DNA of 64,000 nt. Source: Sulfuritalea sp. GTDB lineage: Bacteria > Pseudomonadota > Gammaproteobacteria > Burkholderiales > Rhodocyclaceae. Shown piece by piece: positions 35,301 to 43,252 of this stretch; position 1 is the stretch's first letter, and each line of letters opens with the position of its first letter. Both the position numbers and the translations under genes were made by a program. The stretch covers positions 1-64,000 of the forward strand of contig JALNZB010000003.1 of NCBI GenBank assembly GCA_023229545.1, given 5' to 3'. A model generated the notes under the pieces. The model was not told the DNA's origin, made no database searches, and saw only the letters and a list, made by a program, of their open reading frames with translations.

Positions 35301-38077
35301 AACGCGACTTGCATAAAGCGCCGCGAAGCCGAGCGTGCGGCGGCGGCGAAGTGCTGCCGCAGCAGCACCTCGTCCGCCTTGCGCAACAGATCGATGATCG
35401 AAGCGCACATGGAGGGAATCAGCAGAATGCCGATCACCGACAAGGTACACAACCAGGCCGAGGACAAGACCGTCCATCCCAGCAGCAACAGCAAGGTCAG
35501 CGCCGCGGGCACCAGACTGCGCCGCAGATTGTCGATCAGTTTCCACTGCGACAGCAGCGACAGGTGGTTCTTTGCCGCCGTGTCGCCAGCGCCGACTTTC
35601 ATCTCCGGGGTGCGCCGCAGCAGCCACCCGGCGAGCTGCCAGTCGCCGCGAATCCAGCGATGACGGCGGCTCACGTCGGCGCTGTAGCGGGCGGGCGTGT
35701 CCTCGTACAACTGCACATCGCTCAACAGCCCCGCCCGCGCATAGCAGCCTTCGATCAGGTCGTGGCTGAGTATCCGGTTCTCGGGAAAGCGCCCACCCAG
35801 GGCTTGCTCGAAGGCATCGACATCGTAGATTCCCTTGCCGATGAACGAGCCTTCGCCGAAGACGTCCTGATAGACATTCGAGACGGCGCGCGTGTATGGA
35901 TCGATGCCCGGCTCGCCGCCGTAGAGCCGGGCGTAACGCGAGCGGTTGGTTCCCGGCAGGCTGATCGCCACGCAGGGTTGCAGAATGCCGTAGCCGGCGC
36001 AGACGCGCTGCTTGCCTTCGTCATAGTGCGGACGATTCAGCGGATGCGCCATGGCGCCGATAAATTGCCGCGCCGCATCGCGCGGCAATTGCGTATCCGT
36101 GTCCAGGGTGATGACGTACTTCACGCCGGCAAGAACTGCGGTATCGCCGACGACGAGCGAAAAACCATCGTTGGCGCCATCGCGCGGGCCACACGTCGCG
36201 TTGCGCAACAGCGCATTCAATGCCGCCAGTTTGCCGCGCTTGCGCTCGTAACCCATCCATATCTTGTCCTGCGGGTTCCAGCGCCGCGAACGATGGAAGA
36301 GAAAGAATATGTCGTTTCCGCTCTGGCCTTCCGTATCGCCATATTTATCGTTCAGCTCGACTATTCTTGTCTGCGCCAATTGCAGCAGCGGCCCATCCTC
36401 GGCAAGCGACTCCTGCTGCGCATCGCGAAAATCGGTCAGCAGGCCAAAGTGCAGGCGTTCATCGCGGTTTGCCAGAAACCTGACTTCCAGCGCCTCGACC
36501 AAATCCTCGATGCCCGAAGCGCTGGTGAGCATGGTCGGAACCACCGCGAGGGTGCGTGCAGTCGACGCAATTCCGGCGGAGAAATCCAGTCTGGGCAGCG
36601 GATGCGGTTTCACCAGCAGGATCGCCAGCCAGTTCACCAGGGCCACGGCCAACTGGCTCGCAGCCAGCAGCGAAAGACTGCCGAGTACGCCCAGCGCAAA
36701 CACGTACCACCCGCCACGCATGCCGATGGTGGGTATCTGCGCCAGCAAACCCGCAGTGATGATCGCCGTAATCAGCATGATGGCGCCCAGATACAGCAAC
36801 AACGGGAATTGGCTCGCCCTTCTATGCCAGACATCAAAACCCGAAAGGCGAATGTTTGTCGCCCGCTCAAGCTCCGGCAGGCCCTTGTCGATCAGGTAGA
36901 AGCCGACATGCGCCGTGCGCCCACACGCCTCGATGCCGGCATCGGTAGCCGCGCCGGCGCGCGCCAGATCGACCGCCCTGCGCGCCACCTCGTCCTCCGC
37001 CAGTCCGCTCTCTTTGGCTATCCTCTCGGTTGCATGACGGTAGCGGTCACGGGTGGCGAAATCCATTCCGCCATAAACGCGGCACGGATCCTCCCGCAGT
37101 GTCTGCTCGACAACGCTCATGGTCTCGACAAACTCGCGCCAGTCGATGGCGCCCAGAACCCGCAGGCTGCCGATGCTGTTGCTGATGGAAACCTGATCGG
37201 CGGCCTGCTGCTGAATTTCCCAGTTCACCAATTGCTCGATGGTCAGGCCCGTTTCGGCAAGCCGCTGCTCGATCCAGGTCAACGCCAAAGCCAGGGCGGG
37301 ACCCCGCCCCAGCAGGCGACGCGCGAGTTCCGCGACGAAGGCGCCGACCATCGGAGGATTCGAGCGCGCCATATCCGCGATCACCAGAACCAGACTCTTG
37401 GGATCGTTTTCGGCAGCCTCCGTCATTTGATCGGCCCATGTGCTGGCCAGGTTTCTCTCGACCCAGCCTGCGGCGATCAGTACGCCGACGCGGCGCAGGT
37501 TTTCGATGACGGCCAGCCGCAGCATGATCGGGACAGCCCACAACTCGCCGAGATTAAGCGCCGTGACGGTCTGGTAAGCCGCGACGAAGCGGCTGAGACT
37601 CTCCGTGTCGACGCGGCCATCGCCATGGGCAATGATCTCCAGCGCGATGTCATAGACCCGCGGACACCCGGTCGATGCGCCCTGCGCCAGGCGCGGAAGT
37701 TCGCGGCTGTAGCCCTTTGGCAGGTGCCTCTTGGCCGTGCGGATCTGTTCTTCGACGAGATAGAAGTTGTCCAGCAGCCATTCGCCGGCCGGCGTGATGC
37801 GGCGCGTGGTCATGACTGCCGCTGTCAATTGTTTGCAAACGCCGGCGAGGACACTTTCGTTCGCCGCCAGACGGGCCAGAAGCTTGTCCGACGCGCGCCC
37901 GGCGGCCAGTCGATGCGAGGCTGCGAGCGCCTTGCCGTGCTGCTCCATCTGCTCGGCGCTGAACAACTCGGAGCGTAGCGGAGGCTCTTCGTTCGGCGCG
38001 GACCGCAACCAGCCGCTGCCGCGAAGCTGCGCCTGCAACGGCTGCCAATGTCTGGTGAGCGTGGTGCGGTAGTTCAA
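29237..38077 (-). CDS. ndvB: Cyclic beta-1,2-glucan synthase (NdvB/ChvB/Cgs type)
   Basis: About 2946 residues. The frame begins at a TTG (38122), but a second TTG at 38077 has AGGAAGGG (38087-38094) nine bases upstream and is the better start. Order: N-terminal helical region; membrane helices near 430-510; GT84 glycosyltransferase with LDTDTQLPRD and RRHRWIRGDWQ; more helices near 880-1080; a glycoamylase-like domain (WGISESGYN, VDVHLNYQYRAFGVPGLGL); two GH94 N-terminal beta domains; and the GH94 catalytic part (GSGDWNDGMNLVG). Brucella Cgs is about 2867 residues with the same layout: initiation, elongation, length control by phosphorolysis, and cyclisation of osmoregulated periplasmic glucan. 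Last gene of a probable yihY-perM-ndvB unit. Confidence 0.92.
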   Translation of the reverse strand: MNYRTTLTRHWQPLQAQLRGSGWLRSAPNEEPPLRSELFSAEQMEQHGKALAASHRLAAGRASDKLLARLAANESVLAGVCKQLTAAVMTTRRITPAGEWLLDNFYLVEEQIRTAKRHLPKGYSRELPRLAQGASTGCPRVYDIALEIIAHGDGRVDTESLSRFVAAYQTVTALNLGELWAVPIMLRLAVIENLRRVGVLIAAGWVERNLASTWADQMTEAAENDPKSLVLVIADMARSNPPMVGAFVAELARRLLGRGPALALALTWIEQRLAETGLTIEQLVNWEIQQQAADQVSISNSIGSLRVLGAIDWREFVETMSVVEQTLREDPCRVYGGMDFATRDRYRHATERIAKESGLAEDEVARRAVDLARAGAATDAGIEACGRTAHVGFYLIDKGLPELERATNIRLSGFDVWHRRASQFPLLLYLGAIMLITAIITAGLLAQIPTIGMRGGWYVFALGVLGSLSLLAASQLAVALVNWLAILLVKPHPLPRLDFSAGIASTARTLAVVPTMLTSASGIEDLVEALEVRFLANRDERLHFGLLTDFRDAQQESLAEDGPLLQLAQTRIVELNDKYGDTEGQSGNDIFFLFHRSRRWNPQDKIWMGYERKRGKLAALNALLRNATCGPRDGANDGFSLVVGDTAVLAGVKYVITLDTDTQLPRDAARQFIGAMAHPLNRPHYDEGKQRVCAGYGILQPCVAISLPGTNRSRYARLYGGEPGIDPYTRAVSNVYQDVFGEGSFIGKGIYDVDAFEQALGGRFPENRILSHDLIEGCYARAGLLSDVQLYEDTPARYSADVSRRHRWIRGDWQLAGWLLRRTPEMKVGAGDTAAKNHLSLLSQWKLIDNLRRSLVPAALTLLLLLGWTVLSSAWLCTLSVIGILLIPSMCASIIDLLRKADEVLLRQHFAAAARSASRRFMQVAFELACLPYEAYFSLDAIVRTAWRMIVTQRRLLEWNPSGEADRESVTRGCGNLAGCMRTMWVAPTLAAVAAIHLATSTPAVLAVAAPILLLWFISPVIAWWLSRPLVRRKATLSVDQTLFLRALSRRTWAFFDNFVGAEDHWLPPDNYQEYRIASVAHRTSPTNIGLALLANLSAHDFGYIPVGQLVLRTANTLNTMEGLERHRGHFYNWYDTQTLQPLLPRYISTVDSGNLAGHLLTLRAGLLALADDRIVSARLFDGIGDTLGILADVSDGAGVVPVAAFRKMLESASAAPPDTLAAAWATLVDLASGAEGLVGQIASGLAGSDDPALESEANEWAQALARQCRAAADDLGLLAPWLASTTAPGRLGNGLEKFDSIDGIPTLRQLADAGSIAARDRVAAIERMALQAFELARMEYDFLFDTQRHLLTIGYNVDERRADTSYYDLLASEARLACFVAIAQGQLPQESWFALGRLLTSAGGEPVLLSWSGSMFEYLMPLLVMPSYDNTLLDQTCKAAVARQIEYGRQRGVPWGISESGYNTVDVHLNYQYRAFGVPGLGLKRGLADDLVIAPYASVLALTVAPEEACENLQRLATDGVIGKFGFFEAIDYTPARQRRRQASAVVRSFMAHHQGMSLLSLAYLLLDRPMQRRFESDRLFQAVMLLLQERIPRATALFAHTAQLSEVHATSLAAEMPIRVFSTPDTPNPEVQLLSNGRYHVMVTNAGGGYSRWKDLAVTRWREDGTCDHWGTFCYIRDMGSGEFWSMAHQPTQKRAESYEAIFSEGRAEFRRRDTVGGGADAGAFETHTDIVVSPEDDIELRRVRITNRSRQRREIDVTTYAEVVIAPPAADAMHPAFSNLFVQTEILRERHAILCTRRPRSVGEQVPWMFHLMTVHGAEIGEVSYETDRARFIGRGRSTDYPLAMSDRSALSGSDGSVLDPITAIRYSITLDPEQSVVIDRVSGIAETREMAMSLIEKYQDRHLSDRVFDLAWTHSQVVLRQLNASEADAQLYARLAGAVIHANARLRADTAVLIKNRRGQSGLWSYAISGDLPIVLLQIVDAANIDLVRQLVQAHAYWRLKGLAVDLVIWNEDHAGYRQQLQDQITGLITSGIEASVIDRPGGIFVRSAEQMSSEDRILLQSVARVVIADSHGTLAEQLDRRGLAEPRVPLLVPSRRYRPDVPSVEVLPRRDLILSNGLGGFTPDGREYVITLAAGQTTPAPWVNVLANPNFGTVISENGVAYTWSENAHEFRLTPWHNDPVSDASGEALYLRDEESGHVWSPTPLPVRAAMPYVIRHGFGYSVFETRSGGICSELWVYVATDAAVKFSVLKVRNESGRARKLSATGYVEWALGDLREKSAMHVSTEVAPLSGALYARNPYNTEFADRVAFFDVDEPKRTVTGDRAEFIGRNGSLRNPAAMKRSRLSGKVGAGLDPCAAIQVSFDLAAGQEREIVFRLGIGRNADDAGKLVQRHRGALAARGALEAVWRFWNHTLGAVQVETPDPSLNVLANGWLVYQTLACRIWARSGYYQSGGAFGFRDQLQDAMALIHARPTLVREHLLLCASRQFHEGDVQHWWHPPSGRGVRTHCSDDYLWLPLAVCRYVTSSGDTGVLDESVHFLEGRPLSPEDDSYYDLPGRSFDAASLYDHCVLAIRHGLQFGEHGLPLIGSGDWNDGMNLVGMKGRGESVWLGFFQCEVLKHFALVAAAHGDPAFAELCREQGVLLRQNIEQHGWDGEWYRRAYFDDGTPLGSADNVECRMDSIAQSWSVLSAVAEAEGDGGDSWGGNLARSRRAMKAVDERLVRRDAALVQLLDPPFDNKSDMDPGYIRGYVPGVRENGGQYTHAAIWASMAFAALGERERAWELLGMINPVNHALSAEAIAIYKVEPYVVAADVYALTPHVGRGGWSWYTGSAGWMYRLVLESLLGLRLAGDKLHLAPCLPADWQAFTIHYRYRETVYHIAVSQMRAGNEGQSGVTSVTVDDVEQTGKTIPLVDDHRDHSVAVRVLAKYDGETEDDRGREK

Positions 38078-38149
38078 TTCGGCAGACCCTTCCTGAAAAA
38101 TTTGGATGCCGGCAACGCGCAACGCGCATCGCAGCGGACGAGAGAGCCG

Positions 38150-39334
38150 TTACTCCCCGAGCAACTCGGCCACCGGCTCAAGTTCCTCCACATGTTGCGC
38201 CACTACCTTTGCGATGACGGTGATCGGGATGCTCAACAGCAGCCCCCAGACACCCCACAGCCATGCCCAGAACAACAACGCGACAAACACCGCAGCGGTG
38301 TTCATTTTGGCGATCCGGCCGGTCATCCAGGTGGTGACGAAATAGCCGACCAGCGTGGCGATCACCAGCGAAGCCCCCGCGATCAGCAGCGCGGTCGACA
38401 GATCGTCGAACTGCATGAATGCCGCCATGCCAATGGCAGTGGCGGTAACCACCGAACCGAAGTAGGGAATGACGTGGAGCAGGCCGGCGGCCACGGCCCA
38501 GGCACCGGCGTTCTCCAGGCCGATCCAGCGCAACGCGATCCATGTTAGCAGCCCCACCAGCACATTGGTCGCCAGCAGCATGAACATGTAACGCTGGATG
38601 GAGTCATTGATGTCATCGAGCATGTGCACGGTAATCTTTTTCTTCGACAACGAGGGGCCCGTGATTCGCACCAGCTTTCTCTTGTAGGTATCGCCGGACA
38701 CCAGAAGAAAAAATGTCAGGAAAAGCACCATGACTGCCTGGCCGATCATGCCCGCAGCACCCACGGAACTCGCCCAAAGAAAGTTGCCGAGCTTGAAAGT
38801 GGGGGAATCGATGACAACACGGGTAGCCATCTGTTTCGGTCGCACCGCCAAACCGGTCGCCTGACTTGTGGCCTTCTCGATCTCGCTCGCGGCCGTCTGC
38901 ATTTTCTGCATGGTGCTGACCTCCCCTTGACGCAGCCTGGCGATGGCAGCCGACAACTTGCTCACTGCCTCCGGCACCTGATCGAGTATGGTCTGCGCCT
39001 GCTCACGCAACGAATAGGCTCCCAAGGCAAGGGCGCACACCACACCCATCATCACAATGCTGGCGCCCACCACACGCGGAATGCGGATCAGTTCAAGCCA
39101 AACGACCAGGCGATTCAGCGTGTAGGCAAACAGAATTCCAAGCAGCAGGGAGACGAAGAAGCTCTGCGCCAGCTTCAAGGCAAAGACCACCGCGATGGTG
39201 GCGAGGATGACCAGCGCCAGATCGCGCCCGGTTTCGGACACCCTGACGATGGATGGCAGCGCCGATGGCTCGGTATCCACGGCAGCATGATCGCCTGCCG
39301 GAGTTGCCGGATCAGGAGTGGGAATGGCAGCCAT
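38150..39334 (-). CDS. AI-2E family (PerM-like) transporter
   Basis: About 394 residues from the ATG at 39334, which overlaps the end of the YihY gene by 23 bp; a longer frame begins at 39397. Eight helices in the family pattern, a central soluble domain (about 115-220) and the family hallmark GLLHVIPYFGSVV. Described members export AI-2-like or other small compounds; the substrate here is unknown. It lies 72 bp before the glucan synthase start on the same strand. Confidence 0.85.
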   Translation of the reverse strand: MAAIPTPDPATPAGDHAAVDTEPSALPSIVRVSETGRDLALVILATIAVVFALKLAQSFFVSLLLGILFAYTLNRLVVWLELIRIPRVVGASIVMMGVVCALALGAYSLREQAQTILDQVPEAVSKLSAAIARLRQGEVSTMQKMQTAASEIEKATSQATGLAVRPKQMATRVVIDSPTFKLGNFLWASSVGAAGMIGQAVMVLFLTFFLLVSGDTYKRKLVRITGPSLSKKKITVHMLDDINDSIQRYMFMLLATNVLVGLLTWIALRWIGLENAGAWAVAAGLLHVIPYFGSVVTATAIGMAAFMQFDDLSTALLIAGASLVIATLVGYFVTTWMTGRIAKMNTAAVFVALLFWAWLWGVWGLLLSIPITVIAKVVAQHVEELEPVAELLGE

Positions 39335-40295
39335 CGCAGCAGGTCTTCGTGTTTGTGGCCGCGACGCGGGCCTGTTCCTCGAAGCACAGCCGCTCATGCT
39401 GCAAGCTGCCGAACCACAGCGCGTAATGCCGCGTGAATTCCGCGCCGAGAAAGAATATTTGTGCCGAGTAGTACACCCACAGCAGCAAGGCGATCAGCGA
39501 ACCGGCGGCGCCAAAGCTCGATGCCACGCCACTGTTGCCCAGATACAGGCCGATCGCATATTTCCCCAGGCTGAACATCCCCGCCGTAAATGCGGCGCCG
39601 ATCCAGACATCGCGCCACGACAGCGGCGCATCCGGCAAGGTCTTGTAGATGATGGCAAACATGCAGGCGATGACGCCGAACGAAATGACGGAAGTGATCG
39701 TCGCCAATAGCACGGTGGAACTGCCCAATTGCCCGTGCGCATAGCGCTCAAGCATGGCCAGGCCAGCGCTGACAACGAGCGATACCAGCAGCAGAAACGC
39801 CAGAACAAGCACCAGGCCAAAGGACAAAAGCCGGGTTCTCAAGAGCAGGCCAAAGACCGACTTGCAGGGCTTGCCGATGCCCCACAGTTCATCCAGGCTG
39901 CCTTTCAGCTCGGCAAAGACACTGGTGGCGCCCAGCAGCAGCAGGACGCTCGCGATGAGCGTCGCCACCAATCCCGAGGCAGGATTTCGCGCCGCAGCCA
40001 GCAAGGCCTGGATCGCCTGCGCGCCGTTCGGCCCGACCAAGCCTTGCACCTGGGCGACGATCTCGCCCTGGGCCGCCTCGTCGCCAAAAACGTAGCCGGC
40101 GACCGCAATCGCCAGCACCAGAATGGGCGTCAGGGAAAACAAGGTATAGAAGGCCAGCGCTGCGCCTTTGCTGGCGGCACGGTGATCGATCCAGGATGTC
40201 AGCGACCCGACCAGAACGATCTTCAGACGCCTTAACCAGTGAATCGGGAGGAGCACCATGTGATCGACAAGAACGCCCGGCATGGGTGGCCTCAC
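39312..40295 (-). CDS. YihY/BrkB-family inner-membrane protein
   Basis: Up to 327 residues; the start may be at Met5 or Met13. Six helices with the family motifs KGAALAFYTLFSLTPIL and LLLWVYYSAQIFFLGAEFTRHYA. The tail is unusual: it ends CCDGCHSHS, a Cys/His cluster that could bind a metal. Formerly annotated as RNase BN in error; actual function unknown. First gene of the yihY-perM-ndvB run. Confidence 0.85.
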   Translation of the reverse strand: MRPPMPGVLVDHMVLLPIHWLRRLKIVLVGSLTSWIDHRAASKGAALAFYTLFSLTPILVLAIAVAGYVFGDEAAQGEIVAQVQGLVGPNGAQAIQALLAAARNPASGLVATLIASVLLLLGATSVFAELKGSLDELWGIGKPCKSVFGLLLRTRLLSFGLVLVLAFLLLVSLVVSAGLAMLERYAHGQLGSSTVLLATITSVISFGVIACMFAIIYKTLPDAPLSWRDVWIGAAFTAGMFSLGKYAIGLYLGNSGVASSFGAAGSLIALLLWVYYSAQIFFLGAEFTRHYALWFGSLQHERLCFEEQARVAATNTKTCCDGCHSHS

Positions 40296-40313
40296 AGTTC
40301 AGGGTTCGGGCGG

Positions 40314-40523
40314 CTAGCGTGGCACGGTCTGGGTTTGTTGAATCAGTTCAGCTTTTATGCACGCCTGATGCAACAGTTCGTTTAGATCCCTAACGGCGTC
40401 GTAGTAGTCGCCATGCGTTTCATAGGCCAGTCTGCGTCCCATTTTCTGGGCGACGGAGAGCAGCGCAAACAGTTCGCCAACGGTTTCGCGCCTTTCTCCT
40501 TTTTGTGTCACGTTTCCTTGCAT
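40314..40523 (-). CDS. Small hypothetical protein
   Basis: 69 residues, helical and charged, no signal peptide or motif. GGAGG lies about 10 bp before the ATG. It ends 18 bp before the 5' end of the YihY gene and is on the same strand, so it may be the first gene of that unit. Family not recognised. Confidence 0.5.
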   Translation of the reverse strand: MQGNVTQKGERRETVGELFALLSVAQKMGRRLAYETHGDYYDAVRDLNELLHQACIKAELIQQTQTVPR

Positions 40524-40612
40524 GGCAGAACGCCTCCGTCGATTACGTAACCGAACAAACGGCAGGATTCGCCATCACGAAATTTCCCGCCGGCAAGCTG
40601 CGGCATGAACCG

Positions 40613-40639
40613 GTATCCCCAGGCGGCGCCTGGGGATAC
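40613..40639 (-). terminator. Perfect 12-bp hairpin between BON lipoprotein gene and small ORF
   Basis: GTATCCCCAGGC, a 3-base loop, and its exact complement. It lies 28 bp after the stop of the BON lipoprotein gene on the minus strand. No T-run follows, so it is either a weak terminator or an mRNA-stabilising stem. Confidence 0.45.
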
Positions 40640-40667
40640 TTCCCCTGGGTTTGACCCCCGGAATTTC

Positions 40668-40982
40668 TTACTTCATCCGAATGTCGTTCTTTACGGATTT
40701 CACGCCGTTGACGCCGCGCGCCAACTCAGCCGCCTTGCTGGCAGAAGCATGGGCGCCGACAAAGCCGCTCAGTTGCACGACGCCCTTGAACGTCTCGACG
40801 TTGATCTCGGCCGATTTCAGGGTCGGCTCATTGAAAATGGCCGTCTTGACCTTGGTGGTGATGACGCTGTCGTCGACGTACTCACCGGTTCCCTCTTGCG
40901 TCGACGTGGAAGCACAACCCACGACCGTCACGAGCGTAGTGGCCAGGAAAAGTGCAGAGAAATACGTTCTAAGTTGTTTCAT
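40668..40982 (-). CDS. BON-domain lipoprotein
   Basis: 104 residues. Lipobox VTVVGC after an N-terminal hydrophobic stretch, then one BON domain (DDSVITTKVKTAIF, INVETFKGVVQLSGFV). BON (OsmY-type) proteins are periplasmic or outer-membrane-attached and are often induced by osmotic stress. GGAG precedes the ATG. One of two BON proteins in this stress region. Confidence 0.85.
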   Translation of the reverse strand: MKQLRTYFSALFLATTLVTVVGCASTSTQEGTGEYVDDSVITTKVKTAIFNEPTLKSAEINVETFKGVVQLSGFVGAHASASKAAELARGVNGVKSVKNDIRMK

Positions 40983-41127
40983 GGTTGATTCTCCAAATGT
41001 AAGTTGAACAGAACTTCCTGATCCGGTTTCGAACAGCGCAATTTGCGCAGTCTTCTGGACAGAGAACCGAACCCGACGGCATAGACCGTGCAGCGTGTCG
41101 AATCCCCGAAATCAGAGTAGTTGGAAT

Positions 41128-41149
41128 AGTCGGCGCTGACGGTACGGTG
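41128..41149 (+). repeat. Short dispersed repeat copy (intergenic)
   Basis: AGTCGGCGCT, six variable bases, ACGGTG, between the BON lipoprotein and CsbD genes. Preceded by AAT as in the copy at 45538. Confidence 0.4.
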
Positions 41150-41207
41150 GCGCACATAGCCGGAACCGGAAACATGTTCTGCCGGCGGGACAATTTGCGT
41201 TGATGGA

Positions 41208-41423
41208 CTATTTGGAACGGCAGTCCTGGTTGCGCTCTTCGAAACGCTTCATTTGCCGCAGAGCTTCATCCTGCGTGATGCCGTAATCCTCCTGCATCCT
41301 GCCCGCCAACTCGACCCGCCTGCCGGTCACCACGTCGAACTGATCGTCGGTGAGTTTGCCCCATTGAACCTTTACCTTGCCCTTGAGTTGCTTCCAGTTG
41401 CCTTCAACGATATTCCAGTTCAT
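41208..41423 (-). CDS. CsbD family stress protein
   Basis: 71 residues from the ATG at 41423, which has AAAGGAG at good spacing; the longer frame is not used. The signature MNWNIVEGNWKQLKGKVK and QWGKLTDDQ is diagnostic of CsbD. These small soluble proteins are induced by general or osmotic stress (sigma-B in Bacillus, YjbJ in E. coli); biochemical role unknown. Confidence 0.9.
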   Translation of the reverse strand: MNWNIVEGNWKQLKGKVKVQWGKLTDDQFDVVTGRRVELAGRMQEDYGITQDEALRQMKRFEERNQDCRSK

Positions 41424-41689
41424 ATCAAACTCCTTTGGTTTCGGTCTGCCCTTCTGAAGGTCCAAGGCTAGCTGCCTGCCCGGACGCAATCTGTGCGCTG
41501 GCAAACGAACGCCGACGAATATCCGCTGGATCGCAATGACTGCCGGGCCTCTCCTGTGTTCGCCAGCGAACGGAAGCAGAAACACAAACGTTTAGGCTGA
41601 CATGAGAGACCGACGACTGGCACCGATAAAGCAGAGGCAAGCGTCAGGCACTCTTTCCCAGCAAACCCGTAATTACAAAGGAGTACAAA

Positions 41690-41977
41690 ATGTCAGATGC
41701 CGGTTATCAGGAGCCTGTCGAAGAACTGTCCGCCGAAACCCGCGATATGCACGGAGCCCTTGCCTCCCTGATGGAAGAGCTGGATGCCGTGGATCGGTAT
41801 AACCAACGGGCGGATACCTGCAAGGACCCGGCGCTCAAGGCAATCCTGGTGCACAATCGCGACGAAGAAAAGGAGCACTCGTCCATGATAATCGAGTGGA
41901 TTCAGCGCAAGGACCCAAGCTTTTCCAGCCAACTCAAGACCTACTTGTTCACCGACGAATCCATCGCGCATCAGTGA
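41690..41977 (+). CDS. EncFtn-like ferritin, no encapsulin and no targeting tail
   Basis: 95 residues, two helices. The stretch MEELDAVDRYNQRAD and VHNRDEEKEHSSM followed by TYLFTDE matches encapsulated ferritin (EncFtn) of Rhodospirillum. Ferroxidase residues corresponding to Glu32, Glu62 and His65 are Glu30, Glu60 and His63; the tryptophan near the site is Arg36. Family members normally end in an encapsulin-targeting tail of about 30 residues; this protein stops at SIAHQ, and no encapsulin gene is in the window. AAAGGAG precedes the ATG. It probably oxidises Fe(II), but where iron would be stored is unclear. Confidence 0.82.
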   Translation: MSDAGYQEPVEELSAETRDMHGALASLMEELDAVDRYNQRADTCKDPALKAILVHNRDEEKEHSSMIIEWIQRKDPSFSSQLKTYLFTDESIAHQ

Positions 41978-42105
41978 TGCGTCAGACAGGCCCGCTGTTC
42001 TTCACGCCTGACAACCGGGAAGTGCCGGCACGCTACTCGCCCTGAAGCCGAGAATCGCCGCGTACACCGATTCTGGCGGCGTCTCCCAACTCGCAGGAAA
42101 GAATA

Positions 42106-42438
42106 TCAGCGGCGACTGACAAGCAGGAAGACAAGCAGCCCGGCCACCGCCGGAATCCCGAATGCCTTCCACGGATTCTCTCTTGCGTACTCCTGGGTAG
42201 CCTCCGCAGCGTCGCAGACCTTTCCTGTAACCGTGATTCGGGCCTGATCGAGTCTGGATCTTGCCTCGCGCAGCCTCCCTTCGATCCTGGCGCGCGTCGC
42301 GGCAAATTCCTCAGTAGTGGCGCCGGCCACTTCCTTCAGCAGGTCATCGGCATCGGCGACTACGCCCCTTAGATCATTGACGAGCCTGTCCTTCTTGCGT
42401 TCGACAGCGCCACGGCTTCCGTACAGTGCAATATTCAT
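42106..42438 (-). CDS. DUF883 (ElaB/YqjD) family membrane-anchored protein
   Basis: About 110 residues; AGGAGG lies just before two adjacent ATG codons (42441, 42438). A long amphipathic helix (DRLVNDLRGVVADADDLLKE) and a single C-terminal transmembrane helix preceded by ENPWKAFGIPAVAG are typical of ElaB/YqjD. The E. coli proteins bind ribosomes at the inner membrane in stationary phase. Confidence 0.85.
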   Translation of the reverse strand: MNIALYGSRGAVERKKDRLVNDLRGVVADADDLLKEVAGATTEEFAATRARIEGRLREARSRLDQARITVTGKVCDAAEATQEYARENPWKAFGIPAVAGLLVFLLVSRR

Positions 42439-42761
42439 CATGCCTCCTGGTGCATAAGAGTGCGGGGGCAATCGCGGCCCTGGGCCGGATTGGATTAACG
42501 AGAACCGGTCTCGCGACCTTGCCTAACGCGCGTTCGGATGTTGACGAATGGCTGCGGATTCGAGCACGGACGCTTCTCTGGTGCACATCCTGTTCCCCGC
42601 CATACGCAATGTATGTGCGCTGGAGTACAGACGATTGCTGTCATGTGAGTAGCCTTGAAGACTGGAATAACGGTGGTCGTCATACAGCAAGACGCGGATC
42701 GAAATTGTCACTTCCACTAATTTTCAGTGTTCGATCGAAACAACTTCACAAGGAAACCAAA
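42439..42761. other. Intergenic region between divergent DUF883 and BON genes
   Basis: About 320 bp without a convincing gene. It must hold the promoters of two divergent stress-type genes; base composition falls to about 50% GC towards 42700. I see no repeat or RNA element. Confidence 0.5.
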
Positions 42762-43223
42762 ATGAACGCTCTACACAGTTTCAAATTAGTTGGTATTTCA
42801 ATGCTGCTTGTAGCCGGACTTTCGGCATGCGACAAACCAGGACCGGCGGAGACCGCAGGTAAAAAAATCGACCAGACAGCGGAAGCAGCCGGTCAGAAAA
42901 TTGAACAAACCGCAGAGGCGGCCGGCAGGAAAATAGATGCAGCAACCGATAGGGCTGGTGAAAAACTGGGCCAGCAAGGCATCAAAGCAGGCGTAGCCAT
43001 CGAAGATGCCGAAATCACGGCAAAGGTCAAAGCCGCCATTTTTGCCGAGCCCGGTTTGAGGACGCTGCAAATCAGTGTTGATACCGTCAAAGGCGTGGTG
43101 ACACTGACCGGATCGGTCGATTCGCTGATGAGCAGCGATAGAGCCAAGGCGCTGGCGGGTGCGGTGGCGGGCGTAAGCCATGTTGATAACCGGCTGGTAG
43201 CAAAGTCGATCAAATCCAGGTGA
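42762..43223 (+). CDS. BON-domain lipoprotein with heptad-like repeats
   Basis: 153 residues from ATG 42762, with AAGGA upstream; the longer frame lacks support. Lipobox VAGLSAC, then repeats of 11 residues (AAGQKIEQTAE, AAGRKIDAATD, RAGEKLG) forming an amphipathic helix, then a BON domain (DAEITAKVKAAIFAEPGL, VDTVKGVVTLTGSV). Likely outer-membrane-attached and periplasmic. Confidence 0.85.
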   Translation: MNALHSFKLVGISMLLVAGLSACDKPGPAETAGKKIDQTAEAAGQKIEQTAEAAGRKIDAATDRAGEKLGQQGIKAGVAIEDAEITAKVKAAIFAEPGLRTLQISVDTVKGVVTLTGSVDSLMSSDRAKALAGAVAGVSHVDNRLVAKSIKSR

Positions 43224-43252
43224 ATTTCCACCAACCAATCAAGGAGTCGATC

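Noticed and set aside
35087..37978. 963-codon plus-strand frame, and similar long frames at 29201-31066 and 32621-34951
   Set aside because: All are antisense to the cyclic glucan synthase gene, whose domains are complete on the minus strand.
42838..42970. Tandem repeat that might be a CRISPR or minisatellite
   Set aside because: It is the coding sequence of 11-residue helical repeats in the BON lipoprotein; no equal repeats with unique spacers were found anywhere in the window.
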